A DNA stretch of 64,000 bases from Lawsonibacter sp. (GTDB taxonomy: Bacteria > Bacillota > Clostridia > Oscillospirales > Oscillospiraceae). Shown one piece after another: positions 8,781-18,347 of the stretch. The first letter of the stretch is position 1; every line of letters starts with the position of its first letter. The position numbers and the translations under genes were made by a program. The notes beneath the pieces were generated by a model, which saw nothing but the letters and a program-made list of their open reading frames with translations, made no database searches and was not told the DNA's origin. The stretch spans positions 16,528-80,527 of the forward strand of contig JAHHSC010000001.1 of assembly GCA_020025455.1 (NCBI GenBank), in the 5' to 3' direction.

Positions 8781-8819
8781 AAACCCCCTGATGCAGGCTT
8801 CTGGTCCTGCATCAGGGGG
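8781..8819 (-). terminator. Strong hairpin after engB
   Basis: A perfect 14-bp stem (CCCCCTGATGCAGG paired with CCTGCATCAGGGGG, 8-base loop) lies 43 bases past the engB stop. The U-tract is short (TTT then CG), so it may work as a weak intrinsic terminator or an mRNA 3' stabiliser. Confidence 0.6.
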
Positions 8820-8861
8820 CTTTCCCCGTTGTCCACTTGGCGTGGAGCCGCTCATGTTATG

Positions 8862-9458
8862 TTAGTTCTGCCCGATACCGCTCAGGATCGCGCGCAGCAG
8901 CTCCTCACGGCCAATTCCCTTCTCCGCAGAAAACGGGATCACGGTGGCAGAGTCGTCCAGCTCCAGGGTGTCCCGAACCACCTGAAGGTTCGGTTCGATT
9001 TCCTTCTTTTTCAGCTTATCCAGCTTATTTGCCACCACGATCATTGGGCAGCCGGTGGCTTTGAACCACTCGGCCATCGTCACGTCGTCTGCCGTGGGCT
9101 TGTGTCGGGAATCTACAATCATCACACCAAGCGTCAGCAGCTCTGGATGGGCAAAGTAGGACTCCATCAGACGGCCCCAGCGGTCTCGCTCGCTCTTGGC
9201 CACTTTTGCATAACCATAGCCGGGCAAATCCACCAGATAAAAGGCATCATCAATCTTAAAGTAGTTGATGTGGATGGTTTTGCCGGGAGAAGCACCCACG
9301 CGAGCAAAATTTTTCCGGTTGAGCAAGCGGTTGATCACCGAGGACTTGCCCACGTTGGAACGTCCGGCGAAGGCTACCTGAGGCAGCTGGTCCTTGAGGA
9401 AGCCTTTGGCGGAAGCGGCGGAGAGGATAAACTCCGCTTTTTGTAAATTAACAGACAT
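8862..9458 (-). CDS. engB: Ribosome biogenesis GTPase EngB (YsxC/YihA)
   Basis: Small GTPase needed for 50S subunit assembly. It has G1 GRSNVGKSS near residue 32, G3 DLPGYGYA near 78, and G4 VVANKLDKLKK near 138. The N-terminal AEFILSAAS before the GTPase core is typical. 198 residues. It begins 12 bases after lon, with AAGGAGG upstream, matching the widespread lon-engB pairing. Confidence 0.95.
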   Translation of the reverse strand: MSVNLQKAEFILSAASAKGFLKDQLPQVAFAGRSNVGKSSVINRLLNRKNFARVGASPGKTIHINYFKIDDAFYLVDLPGYGYAKVAKSERDRWGRLMESYFAHPELLTLGVMIVDSRHKPTADDVTMAEWFKATGCPMIVVANKLDKLKKKEIEPNLQVVRDTLELDDSATVIPFSAEKGIGREELLRAILSGIGQN

Positions 9459-9470
9459 AGGTATCCTCCT

Positions 9471-11906
9471 TTACTGTCGCAGGCTGGGTACCTTATGCCG
9501 CTCGCAGCTGGGCAGCGGTGCGGGCTCCTGCTTTGGTGCGGAGTCGTTCTCGGTCTTTTCCTCCAAGTTCTGGGGTTTATTCAGCGCATAAGACAGCACC
9601 TGCTCCGCTCGCTCCACCAGTACAAAGTTCAGCGCATTCCGAACCGTCTGGTCGATTTCCTCCAGGTCCTTGCCGTTGTCCGCAGGGATAATGACCGTCT
9701 TGATGCCGTTGCGGAAGGCCGCCATTGTTTTCTCACGCAGGCCGCCGATGGGCAGCACACGGCCCCGCAGGGTCACCTCGCCCGTCATGGCGATACCACG
9801 ACGCACCGGCACGTTGGTCAGTGCGGAGGTGATTGCGGTGGTAATCGCAATCCCGGCAGACGGGCCATCCTTAGGCACTGCGCCCTCTGGGAAGTGGATA
9901 TGGATGTCTTTATCTTTATAGAAATCGCCGGGGATGTGCAGCTGTTCCGCATGGCTGCGGATGAAGCTGAGGGCCGCGTGGGCAGACTCCTTCATCACAT
10001 CGCCCAGGTTACCGGTGGGTTCCACCTTGCCGGTGCCGGGGACCACGTTGACCTCCACCTCCAGCAATTCACCGCCCACAGAGGTCCAGGCAAGGCCGTT
10101 GACCACGCCCACACGCTCCTCCAGAGCCTGTCGTTCCGGGTAATACTTGGGGGCGCCCAAGTACTCCTGTAGGTTTTTCTCTGTAAGGCGAATTTGCTTT
10201 CGATCCTCTGATACCACTTTCATTGCAGCCTTTCGGCATACAGCCCCCAGCGTCCGTTCCAGCGTACGGACACCCGATTCCCGCGTATAGGCGGAGATGA
10301 TGCTGCGGATGGCGTCATCCGAGATGCGCAGTTGATTTCCGGTCAGACCGTGGCGCTTCAGCTCCTTAGGCAGTAGGTGCCGCTTGGCGATCTGCAGCTT
10401 TTCCTCATCGGTATAGCTGGGAAGCTCAATCACCTCCATACGGTCCAGCAGGGGTCTCGGAATCGTATCCAGCGTGTTTGCAGTGGTCACAAACAGCACA
10501 TCGGATAAGTCGAAGGGCAGCTCCAGGAAGTTATCGCGGAAGGTAGCGTTCTGCTCCACATCCAGCACCTCCAGCAGAGCGGCGGCAGGGTCTCCCCTGT
10601 GGTCACTGCCCAGCTTGTCGATCTCATCCAGAAGCATCAGCGGATTACAGCTTCCGGACTGACTGATGGCATTGATAATGCGGCCGGGCATCGCGCCCAC
10701 ATAGGTCTTTCGATGCCCCCGGATCTCGGCCTCATCACTGACACCACCCAGAGAAAGGCGGGCCAGCTTTCGATTCATGGCGCTGGCTACAGACATGGCC
10801 ACAGAGGTCTTGCCCACACCGGGAGGGCCGACCAGGCAGAGCACCTGTCCTTTTAGCTCCGGCGCCAGCTGCTTGACGGCCACGAACTCCAGAATACGCT
10901 CTTTGACCTTTTCAAGGCCGTAATGCTCCTGATCCAAGGTCTTGCGGACGGCGGATACGCTGACCCGCTCCTTGGTCGTCTTGCCCCAGGGCAGCTCCAG
11001 ACACACATCCAGATAGTTGCGCTGCACGGTGGCCTCGGAGGAGCCGAACGGCTGCTTTGCAAGGCGGTTCAGCTCCTTGGTCAGCTTTTCGCGAACCTCA
11101 TCGGGTAGTGTGGCGGCGGAAATTTTCTTGCGGTACTCCTCAATTTCATCGGAGCCGTCGTCCTCGCCCAGCTCGCTCTGGATGGCCTTCATCTGCTCAC
11201 GCAGGTAGTAGTCCCGCTGCTGGCCGTTCATCTGTTCCTTGGCTTTCTCCTGGATGCCCGCATCCAGCTCCAGAATCTCCACCTCCCGCTTCAGCAGTCG
11301 ATGCAGCTTCTCAAGGCGGCGCACGGGGTGCAGTTCCTCCAGGATCGTCTGTTTGTCCGCATTCCGCATGGGAATGTTCTGCGCAATATAATCGGCAATA
11401 TAGCCGGGATCATCGCTGGACAGCACATTGACCAGGTGATCGGAAGGCAGCTTCTGATTCAGCTCTCCATAGCTCTGGAACAGATCGTACGTGGAACGAA
11501 TCAATGCCTCCTGCTTTGGGGTAACCTTCTCAGGGGCCTCTTGCTTGGGGATTTCCTGGATCTCAGCCTCAAGGAAGGGCTCCGTCCGCAGCAGCTGGAG
11601 CATACGGCCTCTGGCTTGGCCCTCCACCATGACCCGAATGTTATCGCCGGGCATCCGCAGAATCTGACGGATGTTGGCAATGGTGCCAACCGTGTAGAGG
11701 TCCTTCTGCTCCGGCTCCTCCACATTCAGCTGCTTCTGTCCCACCAGAAAAACAGGAGTTCCAGCCGTCATGGCCTCTTCCAGTGCCTTGATCGAGATGG
11801 TGCGGCCCACCTCAAAGTGAATCAGCACACTGGGAAATACCGTCAGCCCACGAAGCGCAATGGTGGGCATAGTGGAGGTATGAAGCATATCCCATTCCTG
11901 ACTCAT
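9471..11906 (-). CDS. lon: ATP-dependent protease Lon
   Basis: Homohexameric cytosolic protease that degrades damaged and regulatory proteins. The N-terminal LonN domain (LRGLTVFPSVLIHFEVGR) is followed by a coiled region, AAA+ motor with Walker A GPPGVGKT near 357 and Walker B LMLLDEIDKLG, then the protease domain with PKDGPSAG holding the catalytic Ser and GGLREKTMAAFRNG holding the catalytic Lys. About 811 residues. The ATG is preferred over a GTG three codons upstream because AGAGGAAG sits at a better distance. Cotranscribed with engB. Confidence 0.97.
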   Translation of the reverse strand: MSQEWDMLHTSTMPTIALRGLTVFPSVLIHFEVGRTISIKALEEAMTAGTPVFLVGQKQLNVEEPEQKDLYTVGTIANIRQILRMPGDNIRVMVEGQARGRMLQLLRTEPFLEAEIQEIPKQEAPEKVTPKQEALIRSTYDLFQSYGELNQKLPSDHLVNVLSSDDPGYIADYIAQNIPMRNADKQTILEELHPVRRLEKLHRLLKREVEILELDAGIQEKAKEQMNGQQRDYYLREQMKAIQSELGEDDGSDEIEEYRKKISAATLPDEVREKLTKELNRLAKQPFGSSEATVQRNYLDVCLELPWGKTTKERVSVSAVRKTLDQEHYGLEKVKERILEFVAVKQLAPELKGQVLCLVGPPGVGKTSVAMSVASAMNRKLARLSLGGVSDEAEIRGHRKTYVGAMPGRIINAISQSGSCNPLMLLDEIDKLGSDHRGDPAAALLEVLDVEQNATFRDNFLELPFDLSDVLFVTTANTLDTIPRPLLDRMEVIELPSYTDEEKLQIAKRHLLPKELKRHGLTGNQLRISDDAIRSIISAYTRESGVRTLERTLGAVCRKAAMKVVSEDRKQIRLTEKNLQEYLGAPKYYPERQALEERVGVVNGLAWTSVGGELLEVEVNVVPGTGKVEPTGNLGDVMKESAHAALSFIRSHAEQLHIPGDFYKDKDIHIHFPEGAVPKDGPSAGIAITTAITSALTNVPVRRGIAMTGEVTLRGRVLPIGGLREKTMAAFRNGIKTVIIPADNGKDLEEIDQTVRNALNFVLVERAEQVLSYALNKPQNLEEKTENDSAPKQEPAPLPSCERHKVPSLRQ

Positions 11907-11938
11907 AGATATCACTTCCTCTCAAGGGAAATTATCGG

Positions 11939-11980
11939 AAGCGCCCTGAATGCCCGCCGTTGGGGCACCGCAGGGCGCTT
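11939..11980 (-). terminator. Hairpin between clpX and lon
   Basis: A 10-bp perfect outer stem, AAGCGCCCTG with CAGGGCGCTT, encloses a TGCCC/GGGCA inner pairing. It lies just past the clpX stop and has no U-tract, so it may attenuate or process the message rather than fully terminate it. Confidence 0.45.
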
Positions 11981-11999
11981 GATGCTAAACTAAATTCAC

Positions 12000-13322
12000 T
12001 CAGCCGGCACTGCCGCCAGCCATCTCAGCGCCGCCCCGCTCCGAGTACAGCGCAGCCTTGCCCAGACGCGGGCGCTCGGTGCGCTCGGGGTCGTGGGTAA
12101 GCTCTGGGGCTGCACCAGCCGTCACGCAGTCGGCGGTGATGGTCACCTTCACGATGGTGGGGTCAGAGGGGACATCGTACATGATCTTGGTCATGACCTC
12201 CTCCAGCACAGCACGCAGTCCACGGGCACCGATGCCGCGCTCCACAGCCTTGTTCGCCACGGCTTCCAGCGCTTCATCGGTAAAGTTCAGCTCCACCTCA
12301 TCATACTCCAACAGCTTCTCGTACTGCTTGACCAGGGCGTTCTTGGGTTCGGTCAGAATCTTGACCATCTGGTCGGGACCCAGGGACTCCAAGGTGGTAA
12401 TCATGGGCAGACGACCTACCAGCTCAGGGATAATGCCGAACTTCAGCAGGTCCTGCGGCTGGATCTCGGCCATCAGCTGGCCAACATCCCGCTTCTGCTT
12501 GCTCTGGATCTCTGCGCCGAAGCCCATGGTGCGCTTATCCAGACGGCTCTCGATAATCTTATCAACGCCGTCAAACGCACCACCGCAGATGAACAGGATG
12601 TTCTTGGTGTTGATCTGAATAAACTCCTGGTGCGGATGTTTTCTTCCTCCCTGAGGAGGCACGTTGGCGACCGTACCTTCCAGGATTTTCAGCAGTGCCT
12701 GCTGTACACCTTCCCCGGACACATCACGGGTAATGGAGGTGTTCTCACTCTTACGGGCGATTTTGTCCATCTCGTCGATGTAAATGATGCCCCGCTCCGC
12801 CAGGTCGATGTCATAGTCGGCAGCCTGGATCAGGCGCAGAAGGATATTCTCCACGTCATCGCCTACGTAACCGGCCTCTGTCAGCGTGGTGGCGTCTGCA
12901 ATTGCGAAGGGCACCTTCAGTACACGGGCCAGGGTCTGGGCAAAGAGGGTCTTGCCGCAGCCAGTGGGACCCATGAGCAGGATGTTGCTCTTCTGCATCT
13001 CCACTTCCTCGGCACCGCCGAAGTAGATGCGCTTATAATGGTTGTAAACAGCCACAGACAGGGCCACCTTAGCCTTCTCCTGGCCGATGATATACTGATC
13101 CAGAACAGCGCGAATTTCCTGTGGGGTGGGAATCACATCAGGAATATCACTGACGGTCTTATCCTCCCGCAGCATAGTTTCGTTGCCCAGAATCTCGTTG
13201 CACAGCTGAACACACTCATTACAGATGTAGATATTGGGCCCTGCAATGATGCGCTGCACCTGATCCTGGTGCTTACCGCAGAACGAGCAGCGGACATTTC
13301 TGTTATCGTCGTTTCTAGCCAT
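12000..13322 (-). CDS. clpX: ATP-dependent Clp protease ATP-binding subunit ClpX
   Basis: AAA+ unfoldase that feeds substrates to ClpP. The N-terminal zinc-binding domain has CSFC and CNEC pairs (residues 12-38), the Walker A is GPTGCGKT near 118, Walker [11 protein letters not shown] near 180, and [21 protein letters not shown] sequence appears as [16 protein letters not shown]. The IGF-type ClpP-docking loop is represented by MGFGAEIQ. 440 residues, with a short Ala/Gly-rich C-terminal extension. Sits directly downstream of clpP (70 bases). Confidence 0.97.
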   Translation of the reverse strand: MARNDDNRNVRCSFCGKHQDQVQRIIAGPNIYICNECVQLCNEILGNETMLREDKTVSDIPDVIPTPQEIRAVLDQYIIGQEKAKVALSVAVYNHYKRIYFGGAEEVEMQKSNILLMGPTGCGKTLFAQTLARVLKVPFAIADATTLTEAGYVGDDVENILLRLIQAADYDIDLAERGIIYIDEMDKIARKSENTSITRDVSGEGVQQALLKILEGTVANVPPQGGRKHPHQEFIQINTKNILFICGGAFDGVDKIIESRLDKRTMGFGAEIQSKQKRDVGQLMAEIQPQDLLKFGIIPELVGRLPMITTLESLGPDQMVKILTEPKNALVKQYEKLLEYDEVELNFTDEALEAVANKAVERGIGARGLRAVLEEVMTKIMYDVPSDPTIVKVTITADCVTAGAAPELTHDPERTERPRLGKAALYSERGGAEMAGGSAG

Positions 13323-13392
13323 GGATACACCTCATACTTGGATTCAAAGCGGCGCGCAGGCAGAACGGTTCCGCCTGCGTTGGCCGCTAAAA

Positions 13393-13974
13393 TTACCGCT
13401 TTTCGATGACCTTGTCAATGAGACCGTACTCCATGGCCTCTTGGGCAGTCATAAAGTTGTCACGCTCGCAGTCGGCGGTGACAACATCCACGGGCTTGCC
13501 AGTGTTCTCGGACAGGATGCGGTTCATCCGGGTCTTGACCACCTCCAGCCGCTTCAGGTGAAGGGCCATATCGGTGATCTGGCCCTGGGTGCCGGCAGAG
13601 GGCTGGTGAATCATAATCTCAGCGTTGGGCAGCGCATAACGCTTGCCCTTGGCCCCGGAGGACAGCAGAAAAGCGCCCATAGAGGCAGCCAGTCCAATAC
13701 AAATGGTAGAGACATCGCACTTAATATACTGCATGGTGTCGTAGATTGCCATACCGGCCGTAACAGAGCCGCCGGGACTATTGATGTAGAACTGGATGTC
13801 TTTATCCGGGTCCTGAGCCTCCAGGTAAAGCAGCTGCGCTACAACCAGAGATGCGGTGGTGTCGTTGACCTCTTCAGACAGCATAATAATGCGGTCGTTG
13901 AGCAGGCGGGAAAAAATGTCATAGGAGCGCTCACCACGATTGGTCTGCTCCACTACATAAGGTACTAAACTCAT
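13393..13974 (-). CDS. clpP: ATP-dependent Clp protease proteolytic subunit ClpP
   Basis: Serine protease that forms the tetradecameric degradation chamber. The catalytic Ser is in [11 protein letters not shown] (near 98), the His in [11 protein letters not shown] (near 123) and the Asp in [12 protein letters not shown] (near 172). The start at [10 protein letters not shown] has AAGGAG seven bases upstream; an earlier in-frame start adds 11 residues but has no ribosome binding site. About 193 residues. Organised tig-clpP-clpX-lon. Confidence 0.97.
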   Translation of the reverse strand: MSLVPYVVEQTNRGERSYDIFSRLLNDRIIMLSEEVNDTTASLVVAQLLYLEAQDPDKDIQFYINSPGGSVTAGMAIYDTMQYIKCDVSTICIGLAASMGAFLLSSGAKGKRYALPNAEIMIHQPSAGTQGQITDMALHLKRLEVVKTRMNRILSENTGKPVDVVTADCERDNFMTAQEAMEYGLIDKVIEKR

Positions 13975-14103
13975 AATAATACTCCTTTTTTTGAACGGTG
14001 ATACCAAAGTATACCCGTCCTCCCGGAAAACAATTCCTCCCGGTCACCAAGGATTTCGACCTTTTCTGCCGGACTCTACGTTACATACACATATTGATAA
14101 CGC

Positions 14104-14126
14104 CCGGAGCAGGCCAGCCGCTCCGG
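14104..14126 (-). terminator. Hairpin after tig
   Basis: A CCGGAGC/GCTCCGG 7-bp stem lies about 24 bases past the tig stop and has only a weak T-rich tail. It may separate tig from clpPX partially. Confidence 0.35.
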
Positions 14127-14149
14127 ACGCATCAATTTTGAATAAAGGA

Positions 14150-15493
14150 TTATTCAGCCTCGGTCTCGGCCTCGGCCTCGTCAGCCTTCTTGGTGGTCTT
14201 TTTGGTGGTCTTCTTCTTGGTCTTGGTGGCCTTAGCCTCGGAAACCAGCAGCTCGTGGGCCTTCTTCTGCAGCAGGCTCTTCTTCAGGCCCTCAACCTGG
14301 ACGGCCATCTTGACCTGGTCCAGCTCGATCTTGTACAGATCGGCCAGCTCCTGGTAAGCAGCCTCGTAGTCCTCCTCAGAGATCTCGAAGCCCTCAGCCT
14401 CCGCGATTGCGTTCAGAGCCAGCTCCTCCTGCAGACGGCGGACAGCGGCAGGCTTGATGGAGGTACGCATCATATCCATATTCATGCCCAGCACCTTGCT
14501 GTAGTCGTCCATGGAGATGCCCTGCTGCTGCAGACGCATACCGAACTCGTCCAGCTGGCGGTCCGTCTCAGCCTCGACCATACCGTCGGGGATCTCGCAC
14601 TCCATGCCCTCGATAACCTGATCCATCAGAGAACGCTCAAACTCGCTCTGGGCCTCAGCCTTCTTGCGCTCCAGCAGCTTCTCCTCCAGGTCCTTGCGGA
14701 ACTCCTCCAGCGTATCGAACTCAGACACGTCCTTGGCAAACTCATCGTCCACCTCGGGAGCCTGAGACTCCTTGACTTCGTTGACCTTCACGTGGAATAC
14801 AACCGCCTTGCCGGCCAGATCGGGGTGATACTCCTCAGGGAAGGTGATGTCCAGATCCTTCTCCTCGCCAGCCTTCACACCGACAAGCTGCTCCTCAAAA
14901 CCGGGAACGAAGGAACCGGAGCCCAGCTTCAGGTCGTAGTTCTCACCCTTGCCGCCCTCGAAGGCCACGCCATTGTCGAAGCCCTCAAAGTCGATGACAA
15001 CGGTGTCACCCTTCTTGGCTTTGCGCTTGACGCTGACCAGACGGGTAGCACGGTCGATGAAGGGCTTCATCTCGGCGTCCACGTCCTTAGCGGTCACCTT
15101 GGGCTCCTCGCGATAAGCGGAGATTCCCTTATAGGCACCCAGCTTCACCTCGGGGCGAACGGGAACCAGAGCGGTGAACACCAGGCCCTCCTTGCCAACG
15201 CTGACGATGTCCATCTTGGGGTAGCCAACGCTGTCCAGCTTCTGCTCAGCAACGGCCTCGTCATAAGCGGCGGGGTACACGTCGTTGATCGCATCCTCAT
15301 AGAACACGCCGGTGCCGTACATGTTCTCAACGATCTTGCGGGGGGCCTTGCCCTTGCGGAAACCGGGAACATTGATCTTGGTGCGGTTCTTCAGATAAGC
15401 CTTCTGAACGGCAGCCTCAAACTCTTCGGCGGAGACCTCGATGGTCAGCTCCACCGTGCTCTTTTCTTTCTTCTCAACACTGGTGACCTTCAT
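14150..15493 (-). CDS. tig: Trigger factor (ribosome-associated chaperone, PPIase)
   Basis: First chaperone to meet nascent chains at the ribosome exit. The N-terminal ribosome-binding domain includes the signature VPGFRKGKAPRK near residue 43. The central FKBP-type domain (about 155-245) shows GDTVVIDFEGFDNGVAFEGG and PGFEEQLVG. A long helical C-terminal chaperone domain follows. The last 25 residues are a low-complexity Lys/Thr then Glu/Ala tail (TKKKTTKKTTKKADEAEAE). 447 residues. AGGAGG is seven bases before the ATG. Confidence 0.97.
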   Translation of the reverse strand: MKVTSVEKKEKSTVELTIEVSAEEFEAAVQKAYLKNRTKINVPGFRKGKAPRKIVENMYGTGVFYEDAINDVYPAAYDEAVAEQKLDSVGYPKMDIVSVGKEGLVFTALVPVRPEVKLGAYKGISAYREEPKVTAKDVDAEMKPFIDRATRLVSVKRKAKKGDTVVIDFEGFDNGVAFEGGKGENYDLKLGSGSFVPGFEEQLVGVKAGEEKDLDITFPEEYHPDLAGKAVVFHVKVNEVKESQAPEVDDEFAKDVSEFDTLEEFRKDLEEKLLERKKAEAQSEFERSLMDQVIEGMECEIPDGMVEAETDRQLDEFGMRLQQQGISMDDYSKVLGMNMDMMRTSIKPAAVRRLQEELALNAIAEAEGFEISEEDYEAAYQELADLYKIELDQVKMAVQVEGLKKSLLQKKAHELLVSEAKATKTKKKTTKKTTKKADEAEAETEAE

Positions 15494-15570
15494 ATGTCAA
15501 TTTCCTCCTGTCAGCGCTTTACTGCCGGATAGACAAGGCAGGAAGTGCGCTTTTATACTTTCGCCACGAT

Positions 15571-15599
15571 ATTTTACCAGAAAACTTCTCATTTGACCA
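15571..15599 (-). promoter_or_regulatory. Candidate tig promoter
   Basis: On the minus strand TGGTCA and TAAAAT are 17 bases apart. The -10 is about 78 bases upstream of the tig ATG. The -35 matches the consensus at four of six positions. Confidence 0.45.
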
Positions 15600-15631
15600 G
15601 ACCAATTTTCAGAATTTTTCAGAAATTTTTG

Positions 15632-16318
15632 TCAATCCAGAATTTTTTCCGGGCGAAATCCTAAATAGTCGGCTGAAATCAGTCTGTACTCCACGCTTCC
15701 CCGTCTGCCCGACACCGCATTTTTATGGCTTCCGCCATGCAGATGGCCGTAGCAGCAGCAGGTCACATGGTACCGCTCCAGCAGATTGATAATTTCTTCA
15801 CAGCGGTAGCCCCGGTAGATGGGCGGATAGTGCAGGAAACAGTATTTCTCGCACTCCCCCGCTGCCTTCAGAGAGGTCTCCAACCGAATCAATTCCCGGT
15901 TGAAAATCTTTGCACTGTGCTCTCCCCTGTCCACCTCATAGAACCAGCCACGGGTCCCGCACAGGGCAATGTCCCCATAGAACTTGCAGTTATTATGAAG
16001 CAGATCAAAGGTGTCAAAGCCGTTTTCCTCAAAAAACTTCCGCATTTTGGCCGCCGTGGTCCACCAGTAATCGTGGTTTCCCTTCATCAGCAGCTTCCGT
16101 CCGGGCAGTGCATTCAAGAAAGCCAGATCCTCCTTGGCCTCCTCCAGACTCATACCCCAGGAAAGATCGCCGCAGAGCACGACGGTATCCTCGGGTTTTA
16201 CCTCCTCAAACCCTTGCATCAGCTTGTCCACATAGCCGATCCAGCCGCCGCCGAACACGTCCATGGGCTTATTGCTGTGCAGGGAAAGGTGCGTATCTCC
16301 AATGGCGTACAGAGCCAT
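15632..16318 (-). CDS. Calcineurin-like metallophosphoesterase
   Basis: Binuclear-metal phosphoesterase fold: GDTHLS at residues 7-12, GDLSWG near 50, GNHDYWW near 80, and a C-terminal GHLHGGSH. The order D-x-H, GD, GNHD, GHxH defines the family. 228 residues with no signal peptide, so it is cytosolic. The substrate cannot be told from sequence. It starts three bases after the thrC stop, so the two form one unit, though no functional link is evident. Confidence 0.85.
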   Translation of the reverse strand: MALYAIGDTHLSLHSNKPMDVFGGGWIGYVDKLMQGFEEVKPEDTVVLCGDLSWGMSLEEAKEDLAFLNALPGRKLLMKGNHDYWWTTAAKMRKFFEENGFDTFDLLHNNCKFYGDIALCGTRGWFYEVDRGEHSAKIFNRELIRLETSLKAAGECEKYCFLHYPPIYRGYRCEEIINLLERYHVTCCCYGHLHGGSHKNAVSGRRGSVEYRLISADYLGFRPEKILD

Positions 16319-16321
16319 ACG

Positions 16322-17806
16322 TTACCCCAGCATGGAGCGCACCGCGTCTACCATGTTCTCTTTATTCACCGACTGGGTGAAGCGCACCTGCTTATCACGC
16401 AGGCCCGCCAGAGGTGCGGGAGCAGGAATCCCGGTTTTCGCGGTGAGCTGGTCAAGGGCATCCAGACCCTCGGCAACCGTTTTCTCCCCCAGAGCCTCCA
16501 GAACGCTGCTGGAGAATTTGAAGGGGCTGGCGGTGGAAACCACCAGACAAGCAGTCTCATCCTTCGTCTCGCTGCGGTACTGCTCCAGGGCAGAGAAGGC
16601 AACGGCGGTATGAGGATCAATCAGATACTGGTATTCCTTGTAGACGCGGTCGATGACACGGCGTGTCTCATCATCGTCACAGCAGTAGCCGGCAAAATGC
16701 TTCTGCAGTTTTTCCAGCGCTCTGCCGGAAACCCGATAGCTGCCAGTGGCATTGAGCTGGTCCATGTACCCCTTCACTTCCTCCACATCCTTGGTCAGCG
16801 TCAGCAGAAGCCGCTCCAGATTGGAGGAGATCAAAATATCCATCGAGGGTGAGATCGTATTAAAGAAGGTACGGTTCCGGTCGTAGTGTCCGGTACGGAT
16901 AAAGTCCGTGAGGACATTATTGCTGTTAGAAGCGCAGATCAGCTTTTCAATGGGCACACCCATCTCTCTGGCATAAGAGGCCGCCAGGATATTGCCGAAG
17001 TTCCCGGTGGGTACACAGACATTGATGGCCTGGCCGGGCTGGACCTTGCCGTCCCGCAGCAGGTCACAGTAGGCCGACACATAGTAGACAATCTGAGGCA
17101 GCACGCGTCCCCAGTTGATGGAGTTGGCGGAGGAGAAGAAATAGCCCTTACCGGCCAATTCCTCCCGAAGTGCCTCGTCAGAGAACAGGCGCTTCACGCC
17201 GGTCTGTGCATCGTCGAAATTACCGTGAACGGCGCACACGCCGACATTGGCGCCCTCCTGCGTGACCATCTGCAGTTCCTGGACCTGGGATACGCCGTCC
17301 TTGGGGTAGAACACCAGGATCTTGGTGCGGTCCACATCCCGGAACCCTTCCAGCGCACCCTTTCCGGTATCGCCGGAGGTGGCCACCAGGATACAGGCCG
17401 TCTTTTGCTCCTCGGTCTTTACCAGGGAGGCGGACAGCAGGTGGGGCAGCATCTGCAAGGCCATATCCTTGAACGCACAGGTGGGACCATGCCACAGCTC
17501 CAGACAGTGGATGTCATCCGTCACCGTGCGGACAGGGGCTACAGCCGGAGTGTCAAACTTGTCCGGGCCATAGGCCGCGTTGGCAAAGCTCGTCAGTTCC
17601 TTTACTGTAAATTCTTCCAGAAACTGCTTCATCACATAAACAGCTCTCTGCTGGTAAGCCATAGCCGCCAGTTCCTCTATGGCATTTCCAGGCAGCTTCG
17701 GGATGTAGTAGGGGGTCAGCAGGCCGCCATCTCTGGAGAGGCCCTGAACAATGGCCTCAGAGGCAGAACACTGCACACACATATCTCTGGTACTGATGTA
17801 CTGCAT
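16322..17806 (-). CDS. thrC: Threonine synthase
   Basis: PLP enzyme converting O-phosphohomoserine to threonine. The N-terminal YISTRD is typical, and the PLP lysine is in GPTCAFKDMALQMLPHLL near residue 110. VATSGDTGKGALEGF and PTGNFGNILAASYAREMG bind the cofactor phosphate and substrate. About 494 residues, the longer yeast/proteobacterial-type ThrC. The start at MQYISTRD follows AAGG six bases upstream; an upstream in-frame start would add an atypical basic stretch of 21 residues. A clear promoter lies about 120 bases upstream. Confidence 0.95.
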   Translation of the reverse strand: MQYISTRDMCVQCSASEAIVQGLSRDGGLLTPYYIPKLPGNAIEELAAMAYQQRAVYVMKQFLEEFTVKELTSFANAAYGPDKFDTPAVAPVRTVTDDIHCLELWHGPTCAFKDMALQMLPHLLSASLVKTEEQKTACILVATSGDTGKGALEGFRDVDRTKILVFYPKDGVSQVQELQMVTQEGANVGVCAVHGNFDDAQTGVKRLFSDEALREELAGKGYFFSSANSINWGRVLPQIVYYVSAYCDLLRDGKVQPGQAINVCVPTGNFGNILAASYAREMGVPIEKLICASNSNNVLTDFIRTGHYDRNRTFFNTISPSMDILISSNLERLLLTLTKDVEEVKGYMDQLNATGSYRVSGRALEKLQKHFAGYCCDDDETRRVIDRVYKEYQYLIDPHTAVAFSALEQYRSETKDETACLVVSTASPFKFSSSVLEALGEKTVAEGLDALDQLTAKTGIPAPAPLAGLRDKQVRFTQSVNKENMVDAVRSMLG

Positions 17807-17924
17807 GAAAATCCTTCCGATCTGTTTGGATTTACGGACACGGTAAGGAAAGGACCTTTTACGTGCCATTCAAGGCGTATTGACGGGACTTTTACACGCC
17901 CCGAAGAATACACCTTAGTAATTT

Positions 17925-17953
17925 ATTATGCCAGTTTTCGTTCAAAAGGTCAA
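17925..17953 (-). promoter_or_regulatory. Promoter of thrC
   Basis: TTGACC and CATAAT are 17 bases apart on the minus strand. The leader of about 110 bases contains a GGCGTGT/ATACGCC inverted repeat, but I see no T-box or known riboswitch. Confidence 0.6.
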
Positions 17954-17978
17954 GGCGTCCGGCAAAATTCACTCGGTC

Positions 17979-18347
17979 TTAAAATGCGTTTTTGTGCCAG
18001 ATCATGTCAGGTTTTGCTGTATCTGTCCCCTGCGGGGCATAGATCTCCACTACATCGAAGCGCGGCTGGAGCTGTGTGGGGGTCTGGGCCAGGTATAATT
18101 CCGCCGTGGTCCGCAGCCGCTTCTGCTTCCGATGGTCTACAAATTCCCCCGCCCGACCGTAAGAATCCGTCCGCCGGAGCTTCACCTCTACAAAGGCAAG
18201 AAAGCCTCTGTCCTCCACAATCAGATCGATCTCACCAAAGCGGCAGGACCAACCGGAGGCCAGTATTTTGCAGTGCTGCTTCCGCAGATAATCCGCCGCC
18301 ATGGCCTCCCCCCATCGGCCAAGCAGCCTGCTTCTCTCTCCGCTCAT
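17979..18347 (-). CDS. yraN: YraN family (UPF0102) nuclease-fold protein
   Basis: Small protein of the restriction-endonuclease-like fold. It shows the GRWGEAMAADYLRK helix, then GEIDLIVEDRGFLAFVEVKLR, which has the Asp...ExK arrangement of a nuclease active site. 122 residues. The cellular role of YraN is not established. It overlaps the rnhB stop as ATGA and completes the rplS-rbgA-rnhB-yraN order widely seen in bacteria. Confidence 0.9.
   Translation of the reverse strand: MSGERSRLLGRWGEAMAADYLRKQHCKILASGWSCRFGEIDLIVEDRGFLAFVEVKLRRTDSYGRAGEFVDHRKQKRLRTTAELYLAQTPTQLQPRFDVVEIYAPQGTDTAKPDMIWHKNAF

Noticed and set aside
8654..8836. 60-codon minus-strand frame between engB and scpA
   Set aside because: It runs through the 14-bp hairpin that follows engB and has no ribosome binding site or family match.
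13991..15532. Long plus-strand open frame (about 500 codons) rich in Leu, Gly and His opposite tig
   Set aside because: It is the reverse reading of the trigger factor gene, whose G/C-rich codons leave few stops. Low-complexity translation and no ribosome binding site or family match.
17807..17924. T-box or threonine attenuator before thrC
   Set aside because: The leader has a short inverted repeat but no T-box core sequence, run of Thr codons or terminator.
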